Assembly (NCBI GenBank): GCA_028280505.1 | Contig: JANQLO010000084.1 | Span: forward strand, 1 to 64,000 | From: Chromatiales bacterium | GTDB lineage: Bacteria; Pseudomonadota; Gammaproteobacteria; Chromatiales; Chromatiaceae | Length of the DNA: 64,000 nucleotides | Reading direction: 5' to 3' | Part shown: positions 7,729 through 16,392 of the stretch, piece after piece | Numbering within the stretch: position 1 is the stretch's first letter | Layout of the letters: every line of letters starts with the position of its first letter | Translations under genes and position numbers: made by a program | The notes under the pieces: generated by a model | Seen by the model: only the letters and a program-made list of their open reading frames with translations | What the model was told of the DNA's origin: nothing | Database searches by the model: none

Positions 7729-9858
7729 TTATTTCGCATCGAAGTCGTAGCGGTAGCCGAGCAGGAGACGCCGTGGCGCACCGGGCTCGTACGAGCGGAC
7801 GCCGCGGGTACTTTTTTCCGCCTCGGTCGCATAACGTTTGTCGAAAACGTTATCGATGTTCAGGCTTACCCGATGCGGGCCGCGCTGATAACCGAGAAAC
7901 AGATCGGTGACGAAGTCATAGCCGCCGTACTTCTCGGTATTGGCATTGTCCATCCAATAGCTGCCCCAACTGTCCATGCTGATGCGCGCCGAGAATCCGG
8001 AAGGATGTCGGTAGTCGGCAAACAGGTTGTACTTGTGCCGGGGCACGTAGGGCAGTTCGTTACCCGAACGATCCTCATTGCGTGGCGGCCCGCCGCCGGT
8101 GACCACCTCGGTAAACTCCTCGTAGGTGTAATCGCTATAGGCATAGTTGGCGCCGATGGCGAGTAGCGGATTGATCCGATAGCTACCGGTGACATCGAAG
8201 CCGATTTTTTTGGTTTCGCCGGCATTGCTGAAGGTCGAGGTACCGTTCTCGCGTGTCGCTACGACCTCGTCTTCCCCGCGGCTGTAGTAGACCGAGGTGT
8301 CGAACGACCAGGCCCTGGCCCTCCCCTTCAGTCCGACCTCGACATTGCGCACGGTCGCCTTATCGAGATCGGGATTGTCATCCAGCTCATTGGCAAACGG
8401 CACCTGGTCGGCCTGGGCGACCGACACGAAGGCATTGACCGCAGGATTCAAACGGTAGGTCAGACCGATCTTCGGCGCAAACAACAGGAAATCGCGATCG
8501 ATCTCGAACTCGCCCACGCCGGCGACATAACGACCCTGCCCATAGTCGTAGGCGAAGAACTCGTTCACATCCTGTTCTATCTCGGCCCGATCCACCCGGG
8601 TGCCGACATCCAACAGCAAACGCTCATTGAGCCGAACCGATTCCTGTACGAAGAAACCGTAGAGCTGATTCATATTGTCCGACGCTTCGAGCAGCCGTCC
8701 CTTGCTGTCGGACAAGGTCGCCAGGATGCGGCTGGCGAAAGGATCGCCGCTACCGTCCTGAGTCCGCACATCGGCATAGGCGTAACGCTTCTTGTCGTTA
8801 TTGATATCGGCGCGATAGGTGATACCGGTATTGAGTTCGGCCTCCATACCCATCAGGGTATGCGGCCGCGACGCCTCGACATCCGCACCGAAGATACGCG
8901 AAGCCGGCGTTACCGATATCGCGCCGGTCACCGGATGATAGTGAGAATACTGATTGAAGTAGAACTTGGGCTTGAGCGTATAGCGCCCCATATCGAGTGC
9001 CATGCGCGAATTGAAGAACCAGATCTCGGAATCGCGCCCGGTATGATCGAACGGCGTATCGTTATCGACCTGCTCACCCGTCGAAAGATAATGCTCGAAT
9101 TCGGCATCGCCCATGCTGCCCGGGAAATCGCTGTTGGCCCGGGTATGGCTCAGCTCGTTTTCCCATACATGATTTTCACCGAAGAACAGACCGTGCTTGA
9201 GACTGAGCTGCGTGGTGTCGAACCGGGAATGGCGCCGCCAATTGTTGCCCGCGCGGCGATGCGAGAACGTCAATGCCGCCGCCTGCTCCGCACTGAGTTC
9301 GGTGGCATAACGGAGATGCACATTACCGGTGTCCTCGGTACCGCCGGCAATCTTCAGGGTATTCATATCCAAGTCGAACACCGACTTCGACAACACCTGG
9401 ATGGTGCCGCCGGCCGAGCCTGCGGCATAGAGATTGCCGGGCCCTTTGGTCACCTCGATCTGTTGAATATCCTGGGTGTCGATAAAATCGAGCCGGGTGA
9501 AACTGTCCGGATCGGTAATCGGCACGCCATCGCGGATCAACATGATTTCGCGAATACCGTAGTTGGCCTTCAGACCGGCACCACGCACTACCACCCGTGC
9601 ACTGTAGCTGCCCCGGTTGTTGGTGATCAGTACGCCCGGCACCTCGCTCAAGGCGTCCTTGATATTGAACATCGGTGTCTGTTCCAGGCGTTCGGCATCA
9701 ACCACGCCGATCGCTTCCGGCACATCTTTGGTATCGCGTTCACTGCGCGTCGCCGTAACACTGATAACCCCCATGATCTCCTCTGCGAGAAGGTTGCTAC
9801 TCATGACGGCCAGGCACAGGCCGGCGGCCACCACGTGACGGCGTTTTCTAAACAGCAT
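7729..9858 (-). CDS. TonB-dependent outer-membrane receptor
   Basis: 709 aa. Signal peptide MLFRKRRHVVAAGLCLAVMS...LLA; plug domain about residues 30-160 (ISVTATRSERDTKDVPEAIG, then GAGLKANYGIREIMLIRDGV), followed by a 22-strand barrel with receptor motifs near the C-terminus (YNLFADYRH, NIDNVFDKRYATE, PGAPRRLLLGYRYDF). This is the FecA/haem/siderophore branch; the ligand cannot be read. GAGGGGA stands before the ATG. It leads an operon with DUF4198, polyferredoxin and a DsbD-like protein, pointing to metal or metal-chelate import followed by reduction. No cobalamin riboswitch or clear Fur box was recognised upstream. Confidence 0.92.
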   Translation of the reverse strand: MLFRKRRHVVAAGLCLAVMSSNLLAEEIMGVISVTATRSERDTKDVPEAIGVVDAERLEQTPMFNIKDALSEVPGVLITNNRGSYSARVVVRGAGLKANYGIREIMLIRDGVPITDPDSFTRLDFIDTQDIQQIEVTKGPGNLYAAGSAGGTIQVLSKSVFDLDMNTLKIAGGTEDTGNVHLRYATELSAEQAAALTFSHRRAGNNWRRHSRFDTTQLSLKHGLFFGENHVWENELSHTRANSDFPGSMGDAEFEHYLSTGEQVDNDTPFDHTGRDSEIWFFNSRMALDMGRYTLKPKFYFNQYSHYHPVTGAISVTPASRIFGADVEASRPHTLMGMEAELNTGITYRADINNDKKRYAYADVRTQDGSGDPFASRILATLSDSKGRLLEASDNMNQLYGFFVQESVRLNERLLLDVGTRVDRAEIEQDVNEFFAYDYGQGRYVAGVGEFEIDRDFLLFAPKIGLTYRLNPAVNAFVSVAQADQVPFANELDDNPDLDKATVRNVEVGLKGRARAWSFDTSVYYSRGEDEVVATRENGTSTFSNAGETKKIGFDVTGSYRINPLLAIGANYAYSDYTYEEFTEVVTGGGPPRNEDRSGNELPYVPRHKYNLFADYRHPSGFSARISMDSWGSYWMDNANTEKYGGYDFVTDLFLGYQRGPHRVSLNIDNVFDKRYATEAEKSTRGVRSYEPGAPRRLLLGYRYDFDAK

Positions 9859-9974
9859 ATTCGTCCCCTCGTGCGCGTCATGCGCTCAACACGCAAGCGC
9901 GCTCGTACCGCCGATATGCAGACACGCACGAACGCGCAGGCATTCGGCAATTTATTGATGTTGTGTTGATGACG

Positions 9975-10385
9975 TCAGGCGTTCGGGGGATCGCGATTGC
10001 GCAACAGCCGCAACGGGGCGCTCGGCGGCAAGACAGGCGTTATTGCATCGACACCCACAGCCGGCAGGAGAAACGGCCGAACGACCGGCGCCGCGAGATC
10101 CCATGTGTTCTCGGCCAAAAGCTGCGAAAACAGCATCGCGGGGTTGCGGATTTCATCCGGACCGGAATCGTCGACAGGTGCCTCACGCCCAAAGCGTTCG
10201 TCCAAGGAAATGGTCTTGCTGCCAACCAGGGTGCAAATCAATACGACCTGACCGTTTTCGCCGGTATCGAAACGGCTATGGGACTGCAGCGGGATCAGTG
10301 TCTGCGCCAACAGCAGGAACGACAAGGACCATGCCAAGACACGCATGCCGGAAGAATGACGAGGTCGTGTGAAAAGCTGGCGCAT
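9975..10385 (-). CDS. Small membrane-anchored protein (DUF2946-like)
   Basis: 136 aa from the ATG at 10385; an ATG at 10346 and a longer frame to 10523 are alternatives and none has a strong ribosome site. One hydrophobic helix (AWSLSFLLLAQTLIPLQSH) is followed by VVLICTLVGSKTISLD, the kind of short hydrophobic ICT..G motif that marks DUF2946 proteins, which are commonly found just upstream of TonB receptors and copper-related genes. The C-terminal part is Pro/Arg-rich and unrecognised. It ends 117 bases before the receptor start on the same strand and is probably co-transcribed with it. Function unknown. Confidence 0.6.
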   Translation of the reverse strand: MRQLFTRPRHSSGMRVLAWSLSFLLLAQTLIPLQSHSRFDTGENGQVVLICTLVGSKTISLDERFGREAPVDDSGPDEIRNPAMLFSQLLAENTWDLAAPVVRPFLLPAVGVDAITPVLPPSAPLRLLRNRDPPNA

Positions 10386-11015
10386 ATCCGGGTGCAATAG
10401 GCAATAACAAGGGTCGGTGTGAGGTATACCGGTCCCTCGAATAACCTCTGCACGATTGTTACGTATGTGACTGCGAATGCAAGAACGTGCCGGGAAAATG
10501 GGGGGAATGACGCAACCGTCCAATGTAACCGGCGGTCACGTGCCGATCCGGCGCGCGTCCCCGCAAACAGGCACGTCAAGTTCGGTGCCGCCCCGGATAC
10601 GCGGATCATCCAGGACACAATCCGCAATACCTTTGATTTTCGACAAATCGAACGACAAGAAAATACTTGCCAAACCACGACGCTCTTCCGCCGCCTGTCT
10701 ACCGTACGCCTGCAATTGCTGGTATCGGCAGCGAATCAAAAGTTGTCGTTCCATGACTGTCCGGCACGCTACCCGCCAATTGTGACCGGGTTTCTGCCAT
10801 GGCAACCGAATCGGACGTTTACCGACTGCCGACCCACATCGAGTGCCGCTTCGGGCATACCGAAGCGGCCTCCTCCCGGCGCAGGCCCGTGACGCCTTCT
10901 CACCATTGGGCCAAAGCGTCCACCAAGGGGCAATGAGCGAATCGCAAACGTAAGCGACACGCCACACATCGGTATTCACTGCGTTATCATCGAACTCGGA
11001 CTGGGGGGAGCAAAA
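10386..11015. other. Intergenic region, no supported gene
   Basis: About 630 bp between the DUF2946-like gene and the small secreted protein at 11016. Open frames on both strands lack start signals and known motifs. The low-coordinate side should hold the promoter of the minus-strand metal operon, but I found no Fur box, riboswitch or strong -35/-10 pair. Confidence 0.45.
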
Positions 11016-11330
11016 ATGATCAACAGACGCACTGCAAATATCGACCCGGCTGTTTCGAAGCAAACAACCGCATTCAGCAAAACGACGCTTATGATTTCGC
11101 TGATGCTGAATGTCGGCGTTTATGCCCAGGATACAAATCCCGCACAGTCGGTGCTGCAACAGAAACCGGGGCCCGACTACCGCCACTTAACCGAAGTGCC
11201 GGAAGAACACGAAAAAAGCCTGGCCGACCGGTGTTCGGAAATGCTGCGGAAAGTAGAGGAACTCAAAGGCAAACCTCAACGCCGTTCCACCGCAATGGCG
11301 CGTTATCGCGCCGAATGCGAAAGACCTTAA
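11016..11330 (+). CDS. Hypothetical small secreted protein
   Basis: 104 aa, starting at an ATG preceded by GGGGGAG about 6 bases away. An N-terminal basic region is followed by a hydrophobic stretch (TLMISLMLNVGVYAQD) that resembles a signal peptide ending VYA. The mature part is charged and helical (PEEHEKSLADRCSEMLRKVEEL then RRSTAMARYRAECERP) and has two cysteines that could pair. No family is recognised. It stands alone, converging on the CobT-like gene. Confidence 0.6.
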   Translation: MINRRTANIDPAVSKQTTAFSKTTLMISLMLNVGVYAQDTNPAQSVLQQKPGPDYRHLTEVPEEHEKSLADRCSEMLRKVEELKGKPQRRSTAMARYRAECERP

Positions 11331-11384
11331 ACGCTAAAATCGCCCTTCTGCTCGTCGGCATCGTGTGAGAGCTGCCGACCCGAT

Positions 11385-13115
11385 TCACCGGACGCCGACT
11401 CGCGGACGTGCCAGCAGGGTCATGATTTCCGTGAACACCCGATTGTCGAGCCCCTGCGACAAATCCAGCGCCAGGCAACGACTGTAGTACGGGCTGAGAT
11501 CCAGCCCCACCCCCAGGCCGAAGATCGCCACGTCGCCCTGCCGCTCGCGACGCGCGACGACCTCTTTCAGATGATTGTCGAGATAGAAAGGGTCATTCGC
11601 CAAACCGGTCGCGGTATCCATGGGGCAACCGTCCGAGACGACCATCAACACGCGCCGCGACGTCTCGTGAGCCGTCATACGCCGGCAGGCCCAGTCGACC
11701 GCCTCGCCATCCACGCCCTCGCGGAAGAGGTCGGCCTTCAGCATGGCCGCGATCGCCGGTCGGGCACGCCGCCAGCTCGTCTCGGCAGCCTTGTAGACCG
11801 TGTAGCTCACTTCGTTCAGTCGCCCGGCATGCGGCGGACGCCCATTGGCCATCCAGTCGCGCTGGGCACGCCCGCCGTTCCAGGCCCCGGTCGTGAACCC
11901 CAGTATCTCCACGCCGATACCCGCCTGGCACAGGGCGCGACCGAATACGTCGATCAATACCGCGACCGATTCGACATGCGCTTTCATCGAACCCGAGCAA
12001 TCGATCAACAGGCCGACCACTGTATGCGGCCTCAGTTGCATGCGCTCGCGACGAAACACCCGTTTCTCGGCCGGCGACGCGACGAGCTGCGACAGCCGCC
12101 GACCGTCGATATGCCCTTCGTCTTCGCCAAAGAGCCAATCGTCGCGCTCCGGTTCGGCGAACAGTATTGCGAGCCGGCGTGCCAGGCGTACGATGTTGAC
12201 GCCTTGTTCGCGTACGCGTGCATCCAATCGTTCGCGCAGTTCGCGCAACAAGGCCGGGCGCACCAGCCTGGCGGCCTCGACTTCGACATCGTATTGGCGG
12301 GTGAAGACGCGATAACCGACATCGGCCTGTTCGAAGACTTTGCTGCGCCCGGTGGTCACCGAGGCAATGACCTTGTCGTCGGCTTCGTCGAAATCGAGCA
12401 AGCGCTTGAACGCGGCCTGCGCGTCTTCGTCATCCGGTTGCTCGTCGGCATCGTCATGCCGGGTCTCGCGCGCATCGCGGATCAGGGCATCCACCGTACG
12501 CGCGATCGACAAGGCCGCCACGGCATAGGCCGCCTGGTCTTCCCGATGGCGCTTCAATGCCGCGAGGTCATGACCGATCAGCGGCGCAATGCCGGCACGT
12601 GTCGCCTCGATGAAATCCTCGGTGTCCTCCAACACCGGGCAGGCATTGAGCCGCGACCAACACATCTGCGCGACCGTATAGAGCAAGATGCCGAGCGCCG
12701 TATCGCTCAGACCGGCACGGTGGAACCCACGCGACCAGGCGGCGAAACGAACGGACAGATTCCGCGCGACACCCGGCAGATGATCCGGCACCAGCGATTC
12801 GACGCGCAGCTGTTCCAACAGTTCGAAGACCAGTCGCTGAATCGGCGCCGTCGGACAGCCTTCGCGATGCAGCGCCCGATCGGAATGACGCCAGCGCAGG
12901 GCCATGGCGTCGGCCACACCGCGCCGGCCGACGAGGTCGTCATCGTCCGGTCCCGTCGTCAGATGCGGTGCATGCAACGGAATACGCCGATGCCCGCGAT
13001 AGAGACCCTGCGCGCGAATATGCAGCTCGACCTCGCCGGTCAATGCGCGCACGGCGGCACCGCAGAGTTCGTCGATGCGCTGTTGCCTGCGTAGCTGTTG
13101 CTGCAGTTGGCCCAT
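11385..13115 (-). CDS. CobT-like protein with von Willebrand A domain
   Basis: 576 aa. The C-terminal half is a VWA domain with a complete MIDAS start, D372-C-S374-G-S376, and the CobT-specific segments FTTGAWNGG, YKAAETSWRRAR and VSDGCPMDTAT. A central acidic linker (DDADEQPDDEDAQ, near 222-233) matches the acidic stretch of cobaltochelatase CobT. In CobNST, CobT and the AAA+ CobS drive cobalt insertion by CobN into hydrogenobyrinic acid diamide. The CobS-like gene is 13 bases upstream. No cobN or other cobalamin gene is in the window and the protein is shorter than typical CobT (roughly 600 aa or more), so the pair may activate a different metalloenzyme. Confidence 0.85.
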   Translation of the reverse strand: MGQLQQQLRRQQRIDELCGAAVRALTGEVELHIRAQGLYRGHRRIPLHAPHLTTGPDDDDLVGRRGVADAMALRWRHSDRALHREGCPTAPIQRLVFELLEQLRVESLVPDHLPGVARNLSVRFAAWSRGFHRAGLSDTALGILLYTVAQMCWSRLNACPVLEDTEDFIEATRAGIAPLIGHDLAALKRHREDQAAYAVAALSIARTVDALIRDARETRHDDADEQPDDEDAQAAFKRLLDFDEADDKVIASVTTGRSKVFEQADVGYRVFTRQYDVEVEAARLVRPALLRELRERLDARVREQGVNIVRLARRLAILFAEPERDDWLFGEDEGHIDGRRLSQLVASPAEKRVFRRERMQLRPHTVVGLLIDCSGSMKAHVESVAVLIDVFGRALCQAGIGVEILGFTTGAWNGGRAQRDWMANGRPPHAGRLNEVSYTVYKAAETSWRRARPAIAAMLKADLFREGVDGEAVDWACRRMTAHETSRRVLMVVSDGCPMDTATGLANDPFYLDNHLKEVVARRERQGDVAIFGLGVGLDLSPYYSRCLALDLSQGLDNRVFTEIMTLLARPRVGVR

Positions 13116-13128
13116 GGCGAATGGCGCG

Positions 13129-14097
13129 CTACTGATTCACCGCCTGCAATCCATCCGGCACCAGCTCGCGATCGAAACAACGCTGGTAATACTCCGCCAC
13201 GACGGCGTGCTCGGCCTCGTCGCATTTGTTCAGATAGGACAGGCGAAAGGCCAGACCGGGATCGCCGAAGATCTCATGGTTCTCGGCCCAGGTGATCAAG
13301 GTGCGCGGCGACATCAGCACCGAGAGATCGCCGGCGGCAAAACCGTTGCGGGTCAACTCCGCCAACGAGACCATGGATTCGAGCAGCGTACGATCGGTGA
13401 TGCCGGGCACGCGCGCCCGGATGATCGCGATCTCCTCGTCACGCGGCAGATAGTTCAGGGTGGCGACGATGTTCCAGCGGTCGATCTGTGCGTGATTCAA
13501 CACCTGGGTGCCGTGATAGAGGCCGTTCAAATTACCCAGGCCCACCGTGTTCGACGTCGCGAACAAACGAAAATGCGGATTGGGCCGGATCACCTTGTTC
13601 TGGTCCAACAGGGTGAATTTGCCGTCGCGTTCGAGAATGCGCTGGATCACGAACATCACGTCGGGGCGCCCGGCATCGTATTCATCGAAGACCAACGCGA
13701 CCGGTCGCTGCAGTGCCCAGGGCACGATGCCTTCCTGGAATTCGGTCACCTGCTTGTCGTCGCGCAACACGATGGCATCGCGACCGACCAGATCGAGTCG
13801 CGAGATATGACCGTCGAGATTCACCCGCACGCAGGGCCAGTTGAGCCGTGCCGCGACTTGCTCGATATGGGTCGACTTACCCGTCCCGTGCAGCCCCTGC
13901 ACCATCACCCGCCGATCGCGCATGAAGCCGGCCAGGATCGCCAGCGTCACATCGGCATTGAAACGATAGGCCGTATCCACTTCGGGCACGTGCTCGTCGC
14001 GTTCGCTGAATGCCGGTACCTGCAGATCGCTGTCGATACGAAAAGTATCGCGTGCCGAAACCCGCTTATCGGGTTCGAGATCGCTGATCACGGTCAT
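13129..14097 (-). CDS. CobS-like AAA+ ATPase (MoxR/CobS family)
   Basis: 322 aa. Walker A GLHGTGKS at residues 68-75, Walker B ALVFDEYD at about 134-141, sensor-1 [10 protein letters not shown], and the CobS signature region [17 protein letters not shown]. The N-terminus ([18 protein letters not shown]) is also CobS-like. As a hexameric motor CobS works with CobT during cobalt chelation; related MoxR/VWA pairs (CbbQO, NorQD) insert metals into or remodel other enzymes. Forms a two-gene operon with the CobT-like gene and is divergent from the unknown 260-aa gene, with an AT-rich 88-bp spacer holding both promoters. CobN is absent here, so the client is unknown. Confidence 0.88.
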   Translation of the reverse strand: MTVISDLEPDKRVSARDTFRIDSDLQVPAFSERDEHVPEVDTAYRFNADVTLAILAGFMRDRRVMVQGLHGTGKSTHIEQVAARLNWPCVRVNLDGHISRLDLVGRDAIVLRDDKQVTEFQEGIVPWALQRPVALVFDEYDAGRPDVMFVIQRILERDGKFTLLDQNKVIRPNPHFRLFATSNTVGLGNLNGLYHGTQVLNHAQIDRWNIVATLNYLPRDEEIAIIRARVPGITDRTLLESMVSLAELTRNGFAAGDLSVLMSPRTLITWAENHEIFGDPGLAFRLSYLNKCDEAEHAVVAEYYQRCFDRELVPDGLQAVNQ

Positions 14098-14185
14098 TGT
14101 CCACCTCGCTGTCGTTTGCCGATGCCACTGGACTGATAGTCAACTATAGACAATAATTGAGACGATTTATATCGATTTTAATAAT

Positions 14186-14968
14186 ATGCTGTCAAAAAAT
14201 GCCCTGGAACAGGCCACAGTCGCCGCCCTGCAACGCTGGGAAACCCCCTTCCCCGGCTTCACATCGGGTGGCGATCCACGCTCCAGCGACAATGCGCTAT
14301 TGGTGCTCACCTACGGCGGACTGGAACATGCCGCGCGACACGACTGGCGCAATGCCGGACGCCGACTGATCGACAAAACCTACATCGACATCCTGTGGCA
14401 TGTGCAGCAGCTGACCGAGATACGTGTCTGCAACGCCGAGCGGATTGCCGCGGCACTGGACGGCTTCATCCGCACGCACATCGCACCCGACTGGGCGTCG
14501 CTCGGCACATTGCCGACGAAAGACAAGACCCGGCTGGCGACCGACTGGGTCGAACACCTCGCCACGAACGGTTTCGGTTCACTGCACAGCGAACCCGCCG
14601 CGAGTCGCCTGTTGTTCTATCTGTGTCCGATGCTGCCGATATTCAACTTCAGCCGGGGACATCTGATGGCATTGGAGCATCTGGGTTTCTCGACACCCGA
14701 ATCCGGGTATCGCACCTTCGCGACAACGGCGGGGCATGCCTATCGCGAACTATCGACAGCGCTGAACACAGCGACACACCCCGTGCCTTACTTCGGCGAT
14801 ACCGAACAACATCGGCTCGTCCGACACCTGTTGGACCACGGCGACTGGTGGCCGAGACGCGTATTCGATCAACTGCTGCGCGACAGCCTGCCGGCGGATA
14901 AGACGGTGCTGTTCGGTTGCGACGATGCCGGCCAACCGACCGCCCCCGCAGCGACATTGGACACCTGA
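14186..14968 (+). CDS. Hypothetical protein, 260 aa
   Basis: No family is recognised. The protein is soluble and mostly helical, with no signal peptide or membrane segment. Notable segments: GGLEHAARHDWRNAGRRLIDKTY, cut here by inference into a helix with many charged residues, a WHVQQLTEIRVCNAERI stretch, and NFSRGHLMALEHLGF in the middle. Start ATG follows an AT-rich leader (TTTTAATAAT) without a clear Shine-Dalgarno. It is divergent from the CobS-like gene, so a functional link to the CobST pair is possible but unproven. It converges on the tauE-like gene, 10 bases away. Confidence 0.7.
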   Translation: MLSKNALEQATVAALQRWETPFPGFTSGGDPRSSDNALLVLTYGGLEHAARHDWRNAGRRLIDKTYIDILWHVQQLTEIRVCNAERIAAALDGFIRTHIAPDWASLGTLPTKDKTRLATDWVEHLATNGFGSLHSEPAASRLLFYLCPMLPIFNFSRGHLMALEHLGFSTPESGYRTFATTAGHAYRELSTALNTATHPVPYFGDTEQHRLVRHLLDHGDWWPRRVFDQLLRDSLPADKTVLFGCDDAGQPTAPAATLDT

Positions 14969-14978
14969 AAACCGCCCG

Positions 14979-15725
14979 TCAGAGCACCGCGCGCCTTATC
15001 AGATTCGCGCCGAGCAGGAACAGGGCGATCGTGACCATGCGACGAAAGGGCGCCTGCGCGATACGCTCCCTCAAACGGCTACCGACCCACAGGCCGATAC
15101 CGACCGGCACACAGGCCCCGAGCGACCAGAGAATGCGTTCACCGACCAAGATACCGGTCTGATTGAAGGCGACGATCAGCGTCACGGAGGCAAAACTCCA
15201 GATCGCACCGATCGCGGCAATGAAGGCCGTTTTGTCCAGGCGGAGCGCGGTCAGATACATGAGCACCGGCGGTCCGTAGGCCGTCGACATACCGCCCAGC
15301 AAACCGCCCACCAGTCCGGCGCCGAACCCCACGCTACGCTCATGGGCCGGCGGCACCGGCAGCACCAACTTGAACTGCTCGGCCAGCGCGAACAGGATCA
15401 CGACCAGACCGACAACGAGCAAGAAGGTTTGCTGCGGCATGGCGCTCAAGGTATAGGCCCCAACCATGATGCCGACGCAAACCGCGACGATCACCGGCCA
15501 GAAGCGCTTCGTCGATTGGACAAAGTGCCGTCCCTCCAAACCGAGAAACAAATTGCTGAACACGACCGGCAGGATGATCAGCGCCAGGGCCCATTCCTTA
15601 CTGAGCCACTGGGTGAGAATGGACACCGCGACCAGGGGCAAACCAAAACCGATGGTACCCTTGACCAAACCGGCCACCACCAGCACGCCAAACAACAACG
15701 CGATTATCGCCGGATCGGTACTCAC
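14979..15725 (-). CDS. tauE: TauE/SafE-family sulfite/anion exporter
   Basis: 248 aa from a GTG at 15725 (VSTDPAIIALL). The open frame continues upstream through the MITE-like repeat, but that part has no membrane character, so the GTG start is preferred despite a weak ribosome site. About eight transmembrane helices with the family's repeated glycine-rich motifs: GLVKGTIGFGLPLV in the first half and GGLLGGMSTAYGPPVLMYL in the second. TauE-type permeases export sulfite released from sulfonates. Position after sauT-, sauS- and uspA-like genes fits the tauZ-tauE order described in taurine operons of Paracoccus and Rhodobacter, so sulfite export is the likely role. Confidence 0.8.
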   Translation of the reverse strand: MSTDPAIIALLFGVLVVAGLVKGTIGFGLPLVAVSILTQWLSKEWALALIILPVVFSNLFLGLEGRHFVQSTKRFWPVIVAVCVGIMVGAYTLSAMPQQTFLLVVGLVVILFALAEQFKLVLPVPPAHERSVGFGAGLVGGLLGGMSTAYGPPVLMYLTALRLDKTAFIAAIGAIWSFASVTLIVAFNQTGILVGERILWSLGACVPVGIGLWVGSRLRERIAQAPFRRMVTIALFLLGANLIRRAVL

Positions 15726-15735
15726 GGATTGTCTA

Positions 15736-15885
15736 GTGTCCTGTCCGGTTGATCCGCACGATTTCAGAGCCCGCGGGAAACGGGCGCGTTCCGCAGGTAA
15801 TATTCGACATATTGCCAAGCGGTGCAACACCGCCGGCGGCCTTGGCCGGCACGCTGAAACGATGCGGATCAACCGGACGGGACAC
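15736..15885. mobile_element. 150-bp MITE-like inverted-repeat element
   Basis: The ends, 15736-15758 and 15863-15885, are inverted copies of a 23-bp sequence with one mismatch (core TCCGGTTGATCCGCA). With a few more mismatches the pairing extends to 32 bp (15736-15767 with 15854-15885). The ~86-bp centre has no gene and can form further GC-rich hairpins. It fills the tauE-uspA gap exactly, ending 2 bases before the uspA stop codon. This is the design of a non-autonomous miniature element, or a long intercistronic hairpin. No transposase or clear target duplication is visible, and I saw no second copy in the window. Confidence 0.65.
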
Positions 15886-15887
15886 GA

Positions 15888-16328
15888 TTACTTGACGATC
15901 ATCACCGGACAAGGCGCGGCGACGCTCATTTTGTGCGCGACACTCCCCATGGCAATCTCGCGCAGACCGGTGAGGCCGCGCGTACCGATCACGATCAGAT
16001 CGACCGGCGACTCGCGTAAGGCCGACAACATCGCCTTGACCGGATCGCCTTCACCCGTGACGCGCTCGACCCGTTCGACACCCGCCGCATGTGCCGTCGC
16101 CTCGGCCTCCTGCATGATGGCGTCGGCCTGCTCCTGCCCGATCTTGCGATACACCTCGCGTGCCGACGCGATCACCCGCATATCGTAATCGCTCCGAAAG
16201 GCGCTCACCTCGACCGCATGAAACAACACCAGGGTCGCCCCGCATCGGGTGCTCAGGGCGGCCGCCATCTGCAATGCCTCGGCCGCATGCTCGGAGCCGT
16301 CGAGCGCCACCATCACCTTGTCGAACAT
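15888..16328 (-). CDS. Universal stress protein (UspA family; TauZ-like context)
   Basis: 146 aa from the ATG at 16328 (MFDKVMVALDGSEHA), with GGAGA 7-8 bases upstream. A single USP domain with the ATP-binding pattern GTRGLTGLREIAMGS (G-x2-G-x9-G-S) near the C-terminus. Universal stress proteins of this ATP-binding type bind nucleotides and modulate partner proteins. Its place between the sulfonate-catabolism genes and tauE parallels tauZ, a UspA-family gene next to tauE in published taurine operons. That parallel is recalled from the literature; any role in sulfite export is inference. Confidence 0.88.
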   Translation of the reverse strand: MFDKVMVALDGSEHAAEALQMAAALSTRCGATLVLFHAVEVSAFRSDYDMRVIASAREVYRKIGQEQADAIMQEAEATAHAAGVERVERVTGEGDPVKAMLSALRESPVDLIVIGTRGLTGLREIAMGSVAHKMSVAAPCPVMIVK

Positions 16329-16392
16329 CACGGCATCTCCATGAATCGATCCCACGCGTCAACCCAATTCGGCCTGTCTCGCCTGACCGTCC

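Noticed and set aside
9859..10560. Cobalamin riboswitch or Fur box before the TonB receptor
   Set aside because: No B12-box or GATAATnATTATC-like sequence could be found.
10536..11186. 216-aa minus-strand frame
   Set aside because: Overlaps the small secreted protein gene that has a good start signal, and shows no recognisable domain.
11354..11379. Hairpin GTCGGCA/TGCCGAC between the small secreted protein and CobT-like genes
   Set aside because: Seven pairs but a long loop and no T run on either strand.
15726..15872. N-terminal extension of the TauE gene
   Set aside because: It runs through the MITE-like repeat and is not membrane-like; GTG at 15725 preferred.
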